Shown: positions 1 through 10,185 of the stretch, in pieces
How the letters are laid out: the number at the start of each line of letters is the position of its first letter
Position numbering within the stretch: the stretch's first letter is position 1
Source: Geomonas silvestris
Lineage (GTDB): Bacteria > Desulfobacterota > Desulfuromonadia > Geobacterales > Geobacteraceae
DNA: 64,000 bases
Reading direction: 5' to 3'
NCBI RefSeq assembly: GCF_014193515.1
Contig: NZ_BLXX01000006.1
Span: 1-64,000 of the forward strand
The notes under the pieces: generated by a model
Seen by the model: only the letters and a program-made list of their open reading frames with translations
Database searches by the model: none
Told to the model about the DNA's origin: nothing
Translations under genes and position numbers: made by a program

Positions 1-63
1 TATGTCTTCTGGTTTCTTGCAGTCCTTAATCAAAGCATCAAGCAATTCATCTACACTGGCCAT
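1..63 (-). CDS. IS256-family transposase, N-terminal fragment (cut by window edge)
   Basis: The first 21 codons of a minus-strand gene are present, beginning MASVDELLDALIKDCKK. This matches the usual start of IS256/mutator-type DDE transposases (ELLDAL..DCKKPED). A strong ribosome binding site, AGGAGGGAG, lies just upstream of the ATG at 63. The catalytic DDE domain would lie outside the window, so whether the gene is intact cannot be judged. Confidence 0.75.
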   Translation of the reverse strand, partial: MASVDELLDALIKDCKKPEDI

Positions 64-130
64 CGGCTCCCTCCTATCGAGTGGGTTCTAACCGAAAATG
101 GCCATTTACACAAAGGATTTTACAGGCCCG
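1..130 (-). mobile_element. partial IS256-family insertion sequence (one end)
   Basis: The left edge carries one terminus of an insertion sequence that continues outside the window. Seen: a transposase N-terminus at 1-63 on the minus strand and, 40-65 bp outside its start, a segment (about 101-130) that reads on the minus strand GGGCCTGTAAAATCC followed by TTTGTGTAAA. This resembles the terminal inverted repeat typical of IS256-type elements. The outer boundary is placed at about 129-130 by that resemblance only. The other end and the target-site duplication cannot be seen. Confidence 0.7.
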
Positions 131-238
131 TTATTGCGCGGATCTCCGGGAAATCCCCGCTGTTCTCCCTTTATTTCGAAAGAGACTAAATACGGTTCGT
201 CTGACCACGTCATCTTTCTATTTTCCTGGTCCAGCAAT

Positions 239-283
239 AAAAAGGGGCTCGCCAGCAGAAGTGCTGAGCGAGCCCCTTTTTTT
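239..283 (-). terminator. bidirectional intrinsic terminator
   Basis: A GC-rich hairpin (aaaggggctcgc at 241-252 pairing with gcgagcccc plus Ts at 268-280) has A-rich sequence on one side and a run of seven Ts on the other. It lies just past the stop of the chemoreceptor gene at 313, so it can end that transcript on the minus strand. It could also stop transcription coming from the insertion sequence side. Confidence 0.85.
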
Positions 284-312
284 ACGGTACTTCCGGGACC
301 GGTCTGGTGGCT

Positions 313-1941
313 CTAGAGTTTGAACTGCCGGATCAACTGCTGCAGTTCGTCCGCTTTCTCGGAGAGGCTGCTCGCGGCCGCCGAGGACTCCTGGGCGCCG
401 CGTGAGGTGTCCTGAACCACTTCCGTGATCTGGGTGATGTTGTTGGTGATCTCGCTGGTGGTCGCGGTCTGTTCTTCCGCCGCGGTGGCGATCTGGCTTA
501 CCTGGGTGCTCACGTTGTTGACCTGCTCCAGGATTGCCTGGAGTGCGTCTTCGAGTTGGGAGGCGTCGGCCACTCCTTGCTCGGATCCCTTGACACTCGC
601 CTCCATGGAAACTATCGCCGAACCGGTCTCGCTCTGGATGGCGCGGATCATCTCGCCGATTTCCCTGGTGGCCCGGGTGGTGCGTTCGGCGAGGGCGCGC
701 ACCTCGTCGGCAACGACCGCGAATCCGCGGCCCTGCTCGCCGGCACGTGCGGCTTCGATTGCTGCATTGAGCGCCAGGAGGTTGGTCTGGTCGGCGATGT
801 CTTCGATGGTGGCGACAATCATGCCGATCTGGTCGGAACGCTCGCCGAGCGAGGCGATGTTCTCGGCGTTCGCCTTGGCTTCCTCGCCGCGCTTGCGCAT
901 CCCCTCCACCGTTTTGGCGACCACCGTAAAGCCGTGTTCGGTGGTGCTCGCGGCCTGCTGCGCGCTGTCCGCTGCCAGGTGGCAGTTGTTGGCGATGTCC
1001 GAGGAGGTGGCAGCCATCTCCTCGCTGGCGACGGCAACGGTGCCGGCCTGAGCGGCGACCTGCTCGGTTGCCACGGAAATCTGCTCTGAGGTGGCCTTCA
1101 GCTGCTGGGACGCCGCAGCCAACCGGAGGGAAGTATCGGCCAGCCTGCCGATCAGGTCGCGCAGGTTCCGGGTCATCACCGAGAAGGCGCCACCCAGCTG
1201 ACCAACCTCATCGCGGGAGGTTTGTTCGATATCGATGTCGAGGTTGCCGGCCGCTATCTCCTTGGCCTTTTCGGCCAGGTCGCGAATCGGCGAGCCCATG
1301 AGTCGCGCGATGGTGAAGGCTTCGACCAGGCCGATGAGGATACTCGCCAACAGTGCGATGATGATGAAGGTCCTGGAGCTGGAACCGATGGCAACCGCAG
1401 CTTTGGCCTCTTTGGTCGCCTCTTTTACCTGGGCGTCCCTGGCTACCTGCAAGGCGTTCAGGGCGGCGTTGAACTGCTTGCTGGAAATGCCGCGCACCAG
1501 TTCGCTTGCTTCGGCATCCTTGTTTTCCAAGGCAAGTGCGGTGATCTTTTTGCTCTCTGCCAGGAAAGGCTCCAGCGCGGTGTTGAACTCCGCAAAGGCC
1601 TTTTTTTCCGTTTCAGTATCGATCATCTTCTCATACACTGCCCGGTTTTTATTGATCTTCTCCAGGGCCTCTTCGTTTCGCTTGATGAACTTCTCGATGT
1701 CTTCCTTTTAATCGGAGAGGACCGCAAGGAGCTCGCCACGGCGGTAGCTGCCGAAGGCTTCGCTGAGCGAAGAGATCGCCACGATGCCCGGAATCTGGGT
1801 CGAAGCGACATCGTCCGACTGTTTGGTGATCTTGTTAAGTTCGATCACCATGAATGCTCCAAGCATTATATTCAATGACATCAAAAGCATGAAGGCAATA
1901 ACGAGCTTTGTTCCGATCCTCAGATCCTTGAACCATTGCAT
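313..1941 (-). pseudogene. methyl-accepting chemotaxis protein interrupted by an in-frame TAA
   Basis: This is a chemoreceptor of about 542 codons read in one frame from ATG at 1941 (GGAG upstream) to 313, broken by a single TAA at 1708-1710 (codon 78). Before the stop are a short cytoplasmic N-terminus, a membrane helix (about residues 13-33) and the start of a four-helix-bundle sensor. After it come the rest of the bundle, a second membrane helix (about 190-212), a HAMP domain and a complete MA signalling domain with the conserved hairpin tip ([19 protein letters not shown]). The reading frame does not shift, and a CAA to TAA change would explain it. A downstream restart at ATG 1638 would lack the first membrane helix. 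Likely a recent nonsense mutation; readthrough or a sequencing error are alternatives. Confidence 0.8.
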
Positions 1942-2301
1942 GAATAACTCCGTTCTCCATTTAGCATAGTTTTAGATCGGGCATTTGCTCGTGCCGTTAA
2001 ACGCTACAAACCTTTTAGTGGGCACATGGATGATTTTGAAAGGATGTAGGAGTTTGTGGAATCTATCGGAACAAATCCCGCGTGGCTTTAGTTCAAAAGC
2101 GGAAAAAATTACTATCGGAAAAGAATTTGGCGGCAGGCGCAGCAAAAGCGTGGCAGGGGGGCACCCAGCGAAGCACGTGCCTTGGCGGGCGCAGGCTTTG
2201 GGCGCTGGTCGGGGTGAATGGGGGGAAGTCGAGAGAGGAGGGGAGGAAAGGCTGGCTGTGGAGATTTTGGGGGCGGCTGCCCCGAGGCACTCCCTTTGTT
2301 C
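1942..2301. other. intergenic region upstream of the chemoreceptor
   Basis: No coding region is supported here. It must hold the promoter of the minus-strand chemoreceptor and the 3' flank of the MocA-like gene. I found no convincing sigma-70, sigma-28 or sigma-54 promoter and no terminator hairpin. The right half (about 2130-2290) is unusually G-rich on the plus strand. Confidence 0.5.
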
Positions 2302-2877
2302 CTAGGCGATCCGCAGGTAGTCCTCGGGGGTGTCGAGGTCGAGGAGCAGACCCGGGTCGTCGAATTCGAGGTGGCGCTCCAGGTGCCGGTGCTCGCGCAA
2401 CAGGTCTCGCAGAGTTAAGGGGTGGCGCAACTGGGCCAGAAGGTCGCGGGGGACCAGGGGAGGGTGGCCGCGGCGGCCCTGGTGGCAGGGGATGAGTATC
2501 TCTGCCGGATGCTGCAGGTGGTCTCGGGTCAGGCAGGCGATACTCGAAGGGAGCACCAAGGGGGTGTCGCAGAGGGCGATCAGCACGCCGGTCGCCTGGG
2601 CGGTCAGCGCGCCGAAACCGGTGCGGATCGAGGCGGCCATATCTCCATCCGGATCCTCGTTGCGCACCACGGTAACCGGGTACCTTCCGGCGGCCTCGGC
2701 CACCGCGTCGGCGCCGGGTGCCACGATGACGATGACCTCGGGTATCCCGGCTGTCAGCAGGGTCTCCAGACAGGTTGCCAGGAGCGTCTTCCCCCGTAAC
2801 GGGAGGAGCTGCTTGCAGGTGCCCATGCGGCGCGAGGCACCTGCGGCAAGAAGCAGTGCCGCAACGCTAGCCTGCAT
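2302..2877 (-). CDS. MocA-like molybdenum cofactor nucleotidyltransferase
   Basis: A 191-residue protein of the MobA/MocA nucleotidyltransferase superfamily. The N-terminal signature LLLAAGASRRMG followed by K.LLPL (residues 9-25) is the NTP-binding loop, and LCDTPLV (about 102-108) sits at the metal-binding acidic position. Family knowledge: MocA attaches CMP to molybdopterin-Mo to make the dinucleotide form used by xanthine-dehydrogenase-type hydroxylases. It is the last gene of a four-gene operon encoding such a hydroxylase, and its ATG lies inside the end of the XdhC gene (11 bp overlap), which supports that role. GTP use (MobA) is less likely in this context. The exact nucleotide cannot be read from the sequence. 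Confidence 0.85.
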   Translation of the reverse strand: MQASVAALLLAAGASRRMGTCKQLLPLRGKTLLATCLETLLTAGIPEVIVIVAPGADAVAEAAGRYPVTVVRNEDPDGDMAASIRTGFGALTAQATGVLIALCDTPLVLPSSIACLTRDHLQHPAEILIPCHQGRRGHPPLVPRDLLAQLRHPLTLRDLLREHRHLERHLEFDDPGLLLDLDTPEDYLRIA

Positions 2878-3637
2878 GGTTGCGGCGCTCCTGTATCAAC
2901 TGGCCCACGATACTCACCGCGATCTCTTCGGGAGTCTCGGCACCGATGTCGATTCCGACGGGCGTGACGATCCGGGCACGCTGCAGTTCGTCGAACCCCT
3001 CGCCGGCAAGGGTTTTCATCAGCGCCTCGCGTTTGCGGCGGCTCCCCAGGAGTCCGATGAAGCGGGCGGGGGTACCCAGGGAACCGCGCACGGCGTCGAA
3101 GTCGCTCAAGTGCGCGGGAGTGGCAATCACCACGTAGCTCAGCCCGTCCAGTTGCAGGCGCTCCAGGGCCTGCTGCACGCTCGCCTGTACGAGACGGGTC
3201 CCCTCGGGGAACTGGCCGGGCGCCAGGCACTCCGCGCGCTCGTCCACCACGGTGACCTGGAAACCTAAGCCACCGGCGAGGGCCGCGACAGCCTTGCCGA
3301 CGTGTCCGGCACCGAAGAGCACCAGGCGCCGGGCGCCGGGGTGCGGTTCGATGAAGATGGTCATAGCGCCGCCGCAGGCGAAGCCGTGCTCCTCGCTGAG
3401 CACAAAGGAGAGCGTGCACGGCGTCCCCTTGGTCAGGGCCGCCCGGGCGGCCTCGATGGTATCCGATTCTACCCGTCCGCCTCCCACGGTTCCCAGGGTG
3501 CTGCCGTCGTGCCTGAGGATCAGCTTGGCGCCCGGTTTTCGGGGAGAGGAACCGCTGTGGTCGATGACGGTGGCCAGGGCAAAGGGGGCGCCGGCACGCT
3601 GCAGGCGCACGATCTCCTCATAGATGGGTTGGTTCAC
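2867..3637 (-). CDS. XdhC/CoxI family molybdenum hydroxylase maturation protein
   Basis: A 256-residue protein with the two usual parts of XdhC: an N-terminal XdhC_CoxI domain (ATVIDHSGSSPRKPGAKL and GTVGGGRVE) and a C-terminal Rossmann domain (LVLFGAGHVGKAVAALA from about residue 129, then VVDER). XdhC proteins bind the molybdenum cofactor, take part in its sulfuration and insert it into xanthine-dehydrogenase-type enzymes. The start is GTG at 3637 with AAGGAG upstream, 17 bp after the stop of the large-subunit gene. The stop overlaps the MocA-like gene by 11 bp, so the genes are probably translationally coupled. Confidence 0.88.
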   Translation of the reverse strand: MNQPIYEEIVRLQRAGAPFALATVIDHSGSSPRKPGAKLILRHDGSTLGTVGGGRVESDTIEAARAALTKGTPCTLSFVLSEEHGFACGGAMTIFIEPHPGARRLVLFGAGHVGKAVAALAGGLGFQVTVVDERAECLAPGQFPEGTRLVQASVQQALERLQLDGLSYVVIATPAHLSDFDAVRGSLGTPARFIGLLGSRRKREALMKTLAGEGFDELQRARIVTPVGIDIGAETPEEIAVSIVGQLIQERRNHAG

Positions 3638-3654
3638 GCGGAAAGCTCTCCTTA

Positions 3655-5823
3655 TCAGGTTGTGCGCCCGGGGCGGGCGGCGGCGATGCGCTCGGGAGTC
3701 AGGGGGAGCGCCCGTACCCGAGCGCCGGTCAGCGCACAGAGTGCGTTCGCGACCGCCGGGGCGATGGGGGGGACCGCGGTCTCCCCGATGCCGCCCGGTT
3801 TCTCGGTGCTCTTGACGATCTCCACCTCGACCTTGGGCATCGCATCGAGACGCACGACGGGGTAGCTGTCGAAGTTGGTCTGTTCGACCCTGCCGTCCTT
3901 CAGGGTGATGGCGCCGTAAAGGGCGGCCGAGAGGCCGAAAACGATGCCTGACTCCATCTGAGCCCTGATGGTGTCAGGGTTCACGACGCTGCCGCAGTCG
4001 ACGGCACAAAAGACCCGGTGTACCCGCAGCGCGCCCGCCGGGTCCAGGGAGACCTCGGCAACCTGCGCCACGTAACTCTTGAAGGAGGCGTGTACCGCGA
4101 TGCCACGCCCGTGACCGGCCGGCAGGGGGGAGCCCCAATCTGCCAGGCGTGCCGCGGCATTGAGAACCCCGAGGTGGCGCGGCTTGTTCTTCAAAAGCTC
4201 GCGACGGCAGATGAGCGGATCCTTCCCCAAGGCAGCAGCCACCTCGTCCAGAAAACTCTCCACGACGAAGGCGGTATGCGAGTGCCCGACCGAGCGCCAC
4301 CACAAGGTGGGCACCGGGTTCTTCATGGTGTGCAGGTCAACCAGGAGATGGTCGACCGCATAGGGGAGGTCGGCGGCCCCTTCGACGGAGGTATCGTCGA
4401 TGCCGTCTTTCACGAGCGCCGCCTCGAAAGAGGTCCCGGCGATGATCGACTGCCCCACGATGGTGTGCTGCCAACTGGTGAGCCTGCCGCCGGAAATTCC
4501 CGCGGAGATCCGGTCGTACCACATGGGGCGGTAATACCCACCCTTGAGGTCGTCTTCGCGGGTCCAGATCACCTTCACCGGTTGCCCGGCGGCCTTGGCG
4601 ACCTGCACCGCCTCGACGACGAAGTCGGAAGCGGGATTGGCCCGGCGCCCGAAACCGCCGCCTAAAAAGGTGGTCTCCAGTGTCACCTGTTCCGGGCGCA
4701 AACCTGCCGCTTTGGCCGCGGCGTCCCGGTCCACCGTCTGGAACTGCGATCCGGTCCTGATGTGGCAGTGGTCGGCTTTCAGGTCGACGAAACAGTTGAG
4801 CGGCTCCATGGGGGCGTGCGCCAGGTAGGGGACCTCGTACTCCGCCCTGAGCACCTTCTCGGCTCGGGCCAGCGCCGCGCCGGCAGTGCCGCGTTTCGCC
4901 GCAACCGTTCCGGGCGTGGCGGCGCGCCCGGCGTACTCTTCACGCATCCGGGGTGTCGACAAAGCGCCCCCGGGGCCCAGGTCCCAGGTGGCCTGCAACC
5001 GCTCCCGCCCGAGTTTCGCCGGCCAGAAACCGTCCGCAAGCACGGCGATCCCGGCGGGTACCGCTACCACGCGCCGTACCCCGGGCACCTGCAGGGCTTT
5101 ACTATCCTGAAAATCCTTCAGGGTCGCACCGAACACCGGCGGCCTCATGAGCACGGCGACCAGCATGCCGGGGGTATGGACGTCGATGCCGAAGACGGCA
5201 CTGCCGGCAACCTTGGCCGGGCTGTCCAGGCGATGCGTCGGCCTGCCGACCAGGCGGTAGTCCCGGGGATCCTTGAGCCGCACCTTGGTCGGCACCGGGA
5301 GCCGGGCCGCCCGCTCGACGAGATCCTGATAGCTCGACCTCCTTCCCGCGGGGCCCAGGACGCTGCCGCGCTCGGTACGGCACTGCTCCGGCTGCACCTG
5401 CCAGGCCTGCGCCGCGGCCAGAACCAGCATCTGGCGGGCGGCTGCACCCGCCTCCGAGAGTCGCTGCCACTCGCTCCAGACGCTGGAGCTGCCGCCGGTC
5501 ACCTGCAGACCGAAGGTGGTGTGGTTGTAGGCGGGCGCCACCGGGGCGGCCTCGACCCGGACCCGGTCCCAGTCGCAGTCGAGTTCTTCGGCAACCAGCA
5601 TGGCGAGTGCGGTAAAGGTCCCCTGGCCCATCTCGGACTTGCCCACGATGACCGTGACGCTGCCGTCAGCGGAGAGGCGCACAAAGGCGTTGGGGGCGAA
5701 CCCGGCTTCAGCGGCGGAGCAGCAGGGCGCGAGTCCCGGGACGTAGCAGGCCAGGACCAAGGCACCGGTCAGGGTGGCGGAACTTTTCAAAAAATCGCGG
5801 CGGCTCACCTGCTGGTCACTCAT
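3655..5823 (-). CDS. molybdopterin-binding large subunit, isoquinoline 1-oxidoreductase/aldehyde oxidase type
   Basis: A 722-residue catalytic subunit of the xanthine oxidase family. It begins with a twin-arginine export signal (SRRDFLKS and a hydrophobic stretch, about 8-35), so the enzyme is probably periplasmic. The body shows the cofactor-binding segments ([21 protein letters not shown] near residue 60, split by loops in the family) and [10 protein letters not shown] near the C-terminus, where the Glu (about residue 681) is the expected catalytic base. Size and the split into two subunits without an FAD subunit match the IorAB type, which passes electrons to a cytochrome or quinone rather than NAD. 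Its ATG overlaps the Fe-S subunit gene by 8 bp. The substrate cannot be told; aldehydes or N-heterocycles are typical. Confidence 0.85.
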   Translation of the reverse strand: MSDQQVSRRDFLKSSATLTGALVLACYVPGLAPCCSAAEAGFAPNAFVRLSADGSVTVIVGKSEMGQGTFTALAMLVAEELDCDWDRVRVEAAPVAPAYNHTTFGLQVTGGSSSVWSEWQRLSEAGAAARQMLVLAAAQAWQVQPEQCRTERGSVLGPAGRRSSYQDLVERAARLPVPTKVRLKDPRDYRLVGRPTHRLDSPAKVAGSAVFGIDVHTPGMLVAVLMRPPVFGATLKDFQDSKALQVPGVRRVVAVPAGIAVLADGFWPAKLGRERLQATWDLGPGGALSTPRMREEYAGRAATPGTVAAKRGTAGAALARAEKVLRAEYEVPYLAHAPMEPLNCFVDLKADHCHIRTGSQFQTVDRDAAAKAAGLRPEQVTLETTFLGGGFGRRANPASDFVVEAVQVAKAAGQPVKVIWTREDDLKGGYYRPMWYDRISAGISGGRLTSWQHTIVGQSIIAGTSFEAALVKDGIDDTSVEGAADLPYAVDHLLVDLHTMKNPVPTLWWRSVGHSHTAFVVESFLDEVAAALGKDPLICRRELLKNKPRHLGVLNAAARLADWGSPLPAGHGRGIAVHASFKSYVAQVAEVSLDPAGALRVHRVFCAVDCGSVVNPDTIRAQMESGIVFGLSAALYGAITLKDGRVEQTNFDSYPVVRLDAMPKVEVEIVKSTEKPGGIGETAVPPIAPAVANALCALTGARVRALPLTPERIAAARPGRTT

Positions 5824-6286
5824 GAATGATCCCCCCTTTGGCCATCTTGCTCGAAGCGGCGTGGATCGCCTTCCGGATGCGCTGGTAGGTGCCGCAGCGG
5901 CAGAGATTGCCGCTCATCGCCTGGTTGATCTGCTCGTCGCTCGGGAGGCGGTTTTGTTTCAAAAGCGCCACGGCGGCCACCACCTGTCCGGGCTGGCAGT
6001 AGCCGCACTGTGAGACCTCCTCGGCGAGCCAGGCCTGCTTCACCGGGTGGTTCGCCGGGATCCCCTCGATGGTGGTGACCTGCCGCTCCCCTACCTCTGC
6101 AAGGGTGATGCTGCAGGAGCGCTCCGCGGCACCGTCGATGAGCACCGTGCAGGCTCCGCAGAGTCCTTCGCCGCACCCGAATTTGGTGCCGGTCAGCTTG
6201 AGGTGGTCGCGCAAAACCCATAAAAGCGGCATGTCGGGAGTTGCGGCAACCTGGTAGGTCTCTCCGTTTACCTTCAGGCTCGTCAT
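5816..6286 (-). CDS. (2Fe-2S) small subunit of a molybdenum hydroxylase
   Basis: A 156-residue ferredoxin-type subunit. The plant-type 2Fe-2S cluster motif C-GEGL-C-GA-C with a fourth Cys (ERSC) lies at about 38-61. The second, all-helical cluster motif CGYC..(n)..CRC lies at about 94-133, the standard pair for xanthine-dehydrogenase-family small subunits (IorA/CoxS). It has no signal peptide and is expected to be co-exported with the twin-arginine-bearing large subunit. It is the first gene of the operon, with AAAGGAG upstream of ATG 6286 and a good promoter at 6417-6444. Confidence 0.9.
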   Translation of the reverse strand: MTSLKVNGETYQVAATPDMPLLWVLRDHLKLTGTKFGCGEGLCGACTVLIDGAAERSCSITLAEVGERQVTTIEGIPANHPVKQAWLAEEVSQCGYCQPGQVVAAVALLKQNRLPSDEQINQAMSGNLCRCGTYQRIRKAIHAASSKMAKGGIIHE

Positions 6287-6416
6287 GAAGTTCTCCTTTC
6301 AGCGGGATGCTGCCTGTCCTGAGTCAGTGCCGGTGGGGAATGTCGGTGTGTGTCATTGGGGCTGGGGAAGATCGGCGTCGACTGGCATAGGGAATTGTGA
6401 CAAAACAAACAGGTTA

Positions 6417-6444
6417 ATAGTAGGGGGAACCCTTGAAAAGTCAA
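6417..6444 (-). promoter_or_regulatory. sigma-70-type promoter of the molybdenum hydroxylase operon
   Basis: On the minus strand TTGACT (6444-6439), 16 bp and TACTAT (6422-6417) form a close match to -35/-10 elements. It is followed by about 120 nt of leader to the ATG at 6286. The -35 overlaps a short palindromic string, TTGACTTTTCAA, that could bind a regulator; this last point is speculation. Confidence 0.6.
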
Positions 6445-6728
6445 CAGACCCGATAGGTATTGCTCGAAATGAATAAACTGTGCAGCTAAGTGGCGAGGTA
6501 TCTCTGCAAAGGGCCGTCAGTCGATGACGAATGAGAGTGAGCTTTGGTGGGTGCAGCATGAGATACGGCGAAAGGAGAGGAAAATCTCAGAAGATATGCA
6601 GGGGGCGGGCAACTGCTGCGGGAGGTTTATCCTGATGCCAGTGCTTCGTTGCCGGGGGCGAGGCCGCGTGCTGGACCTGCTGCACGGCCAAGTCTCTCCG
6701 CCTGGAGATCAGTCGCCGAGGGGGATGG

Positions 6729-6758
6729 TTGCCAGCGGGGGAGGGGGCGTGCTATAGT
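6729..6758 (+). promoter_or_regulatory. sigma-70-type promoter
   Basis: TTGCCA (6729-6734), an 18-bp spacer and TATAGT (6753-6758) lie about 85 bp upstream of the ATG at 6843. Confidence 0.5.
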
Positions 6759-6842
6759 AGACCGCGTTAACGTGCCGGGGCTCGCAAGACCCCGGTCCGG
6801 TTGTTCCTGCTCTGGTACGGTCACACCTTCAAGGGGGGTGAA

Positions 6843-7102
6843 ATGAGATACCACTGGCTGGCTCAGCACCTGGTTCGCGAACGCTTCCCGCACCTGGACC
6901 CCGCAACCCGGAACCAGATCGTCTCGGAGGCCGTTTGCCGCGCCTGGTTAAGTTTCCTCACCCTCACCTACCAACTGATGAATTCCTGCGTCCTTGCTGC
7001 CGCTGAGCGCAAGGGGCTCGGCCCGGAACGTGACCGGGCGCCCAAGGCCTCGGCGCGCAGCGCTGCCGTCATCCGCCTGGCGGACTACCGCCAGCCTACC
7101 CA

Positions 7103-7106
<4 letters not shown>
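6843..7106 (+). CDS. small hypothetical protein
   Basis: An 87-residue protein of unknown function, rich in basic and aromatic residues, without a signal peptide or clear membrane helix. I chose ATG 6843 ([10 protein letters not shown]) because a G-rich ribosome binding site (aaggggggtg) lies directly upstream and a sigma-70-type promoter lies at 6729. An upstream in-frame start at 6801 is possible. Its TAG stop (7104-7106) overlaps the complementary TAG of the convergent hybrid kinase gene through the palindrome CTAG. I do not recognise the family. Confidence 0.6.
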
Positions 7107-9574
<2,468 letters not shown>

Positions 9575-9610
9575 TAAACCACTCCGTTGGGGTGCCTCAG
9601 GTGGAGCTCG

Positions 9611-10156
9611 CTACTCCACGATGGAAAGGGAAAGCTTGAGCATCTGCGAGCTGAGCCGGAGCCCGGCCCGCTCGGCGGCACCCAGATTGACCTCGAACTG
9701 AACCTTGTCGTTGCGGGTAACCAGCCCGATCATCCCACCCAGGCTGCAGAAATTCTTGATGTCGCTCACCGTCAGTACGCCGCTTGAGGGGACCGCGCGC
9801 AGGATCTCCTTCAAGCGGGTCCTCTCGCTGGGCATGATGAAGAGCACCTGGCAGCCGGCGCACTCCTCGACCCGGCCGATCTGGCGCACCTGGACCCGGC
9901 GCCCCTTGACCTGCCTCCCGGAGAGCGCCTCGAACGGTGCGTTGCGCGCCCCCTTGCCGAGCAGGGCAATGGTGAGTGCGGCTGCGCCGCCGGGGAGCGC
10001 GCCGGAGGGCCACTCCACGAACTTGACGAAGTTGTAGAGGTAGGCCGCCTTCACCTGCGGTTCGGTCACCGGGCCGGGCTCGCCCCCCAGTCGCTGCACC
10101 GGCCACACGACGAGCAAAGCGGCCAAGGCCAGGTATGTGGAGAGGATTTTCAACAT
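9611..10156 (-). CDS. YfiR-like (DUF4154) periplasmic protein
   Basis: A 181-residue exported protein with an N-terminal signal peptide (MLKILSTYLALAALLVV). The YfiR/DUF4154 pattern follows: KAAYLYNFVKFVEWP near residue 36, a conserved Cys pair (EECAGCQVLFI, about 97-105) and VLTVSDIKNFCSLGGMIGLV (about 127-146). Family knowledge: YfiR of Pseudomonas restrains a membrane diguanylate cyclase from the periplasm. ATG 10156 is chosen because the family start fits and the much longer upstream frame overlaps the TonB receptor gene. It lies between a TonB receptor and a hybrid kinase, an arrangement that suggests a periplasmic relay from outer membrane to sensor. Confidence 0.85.
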   Translation of the reverse strand: MLKILSTYLALAALLVVWPVQRLGGEPGPVTEPQVKAAYLYNFVKFVEWPSGALPGGAAALTIALLGKGARNAPFEALSGRQVKGRRVQVRQIGRVEECAGCQVLFIMPSERTRLKEILRAVPSSGVLTVSDIKNFCSLGGMIGLVTRNDKVQFEVNLGAAERAGLRLSSQMLKLSLSIVE

Positions 10157-10185
10157 CCGTACCCTAGTAAACGCTGTGCGCCGGT

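Larger units (their letters stand above)
6287..6842. other. divergent intergenic region with two promoters
   Basis: No gene is supported across these 556 bp. The left part holds the minus-strand promoter of the molybdenum hydroxylase operon (6417-6444). The right part holds a plus-strand promoter (6729-6758) for the small protein at 6843. The G-rich stretch in between shows no ribosome binding site followed by a plausible reading frame. Confidence 0.6.

Noticed and set aside
1975-2003. Sigma-28-like site upstream of the broken chemoreceptor
   Set aside because: Only the CCGAT part of the -10 matches; the -35 at the right distance does not resemble TAAAGTTT.
6524-6757. A 77-codon plus-strand open frame in the divergent promoter region
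   Set aside because: No convincing ribosome binding site, composition unlike neighbouring proteins, and it overlaps a likely promoter.
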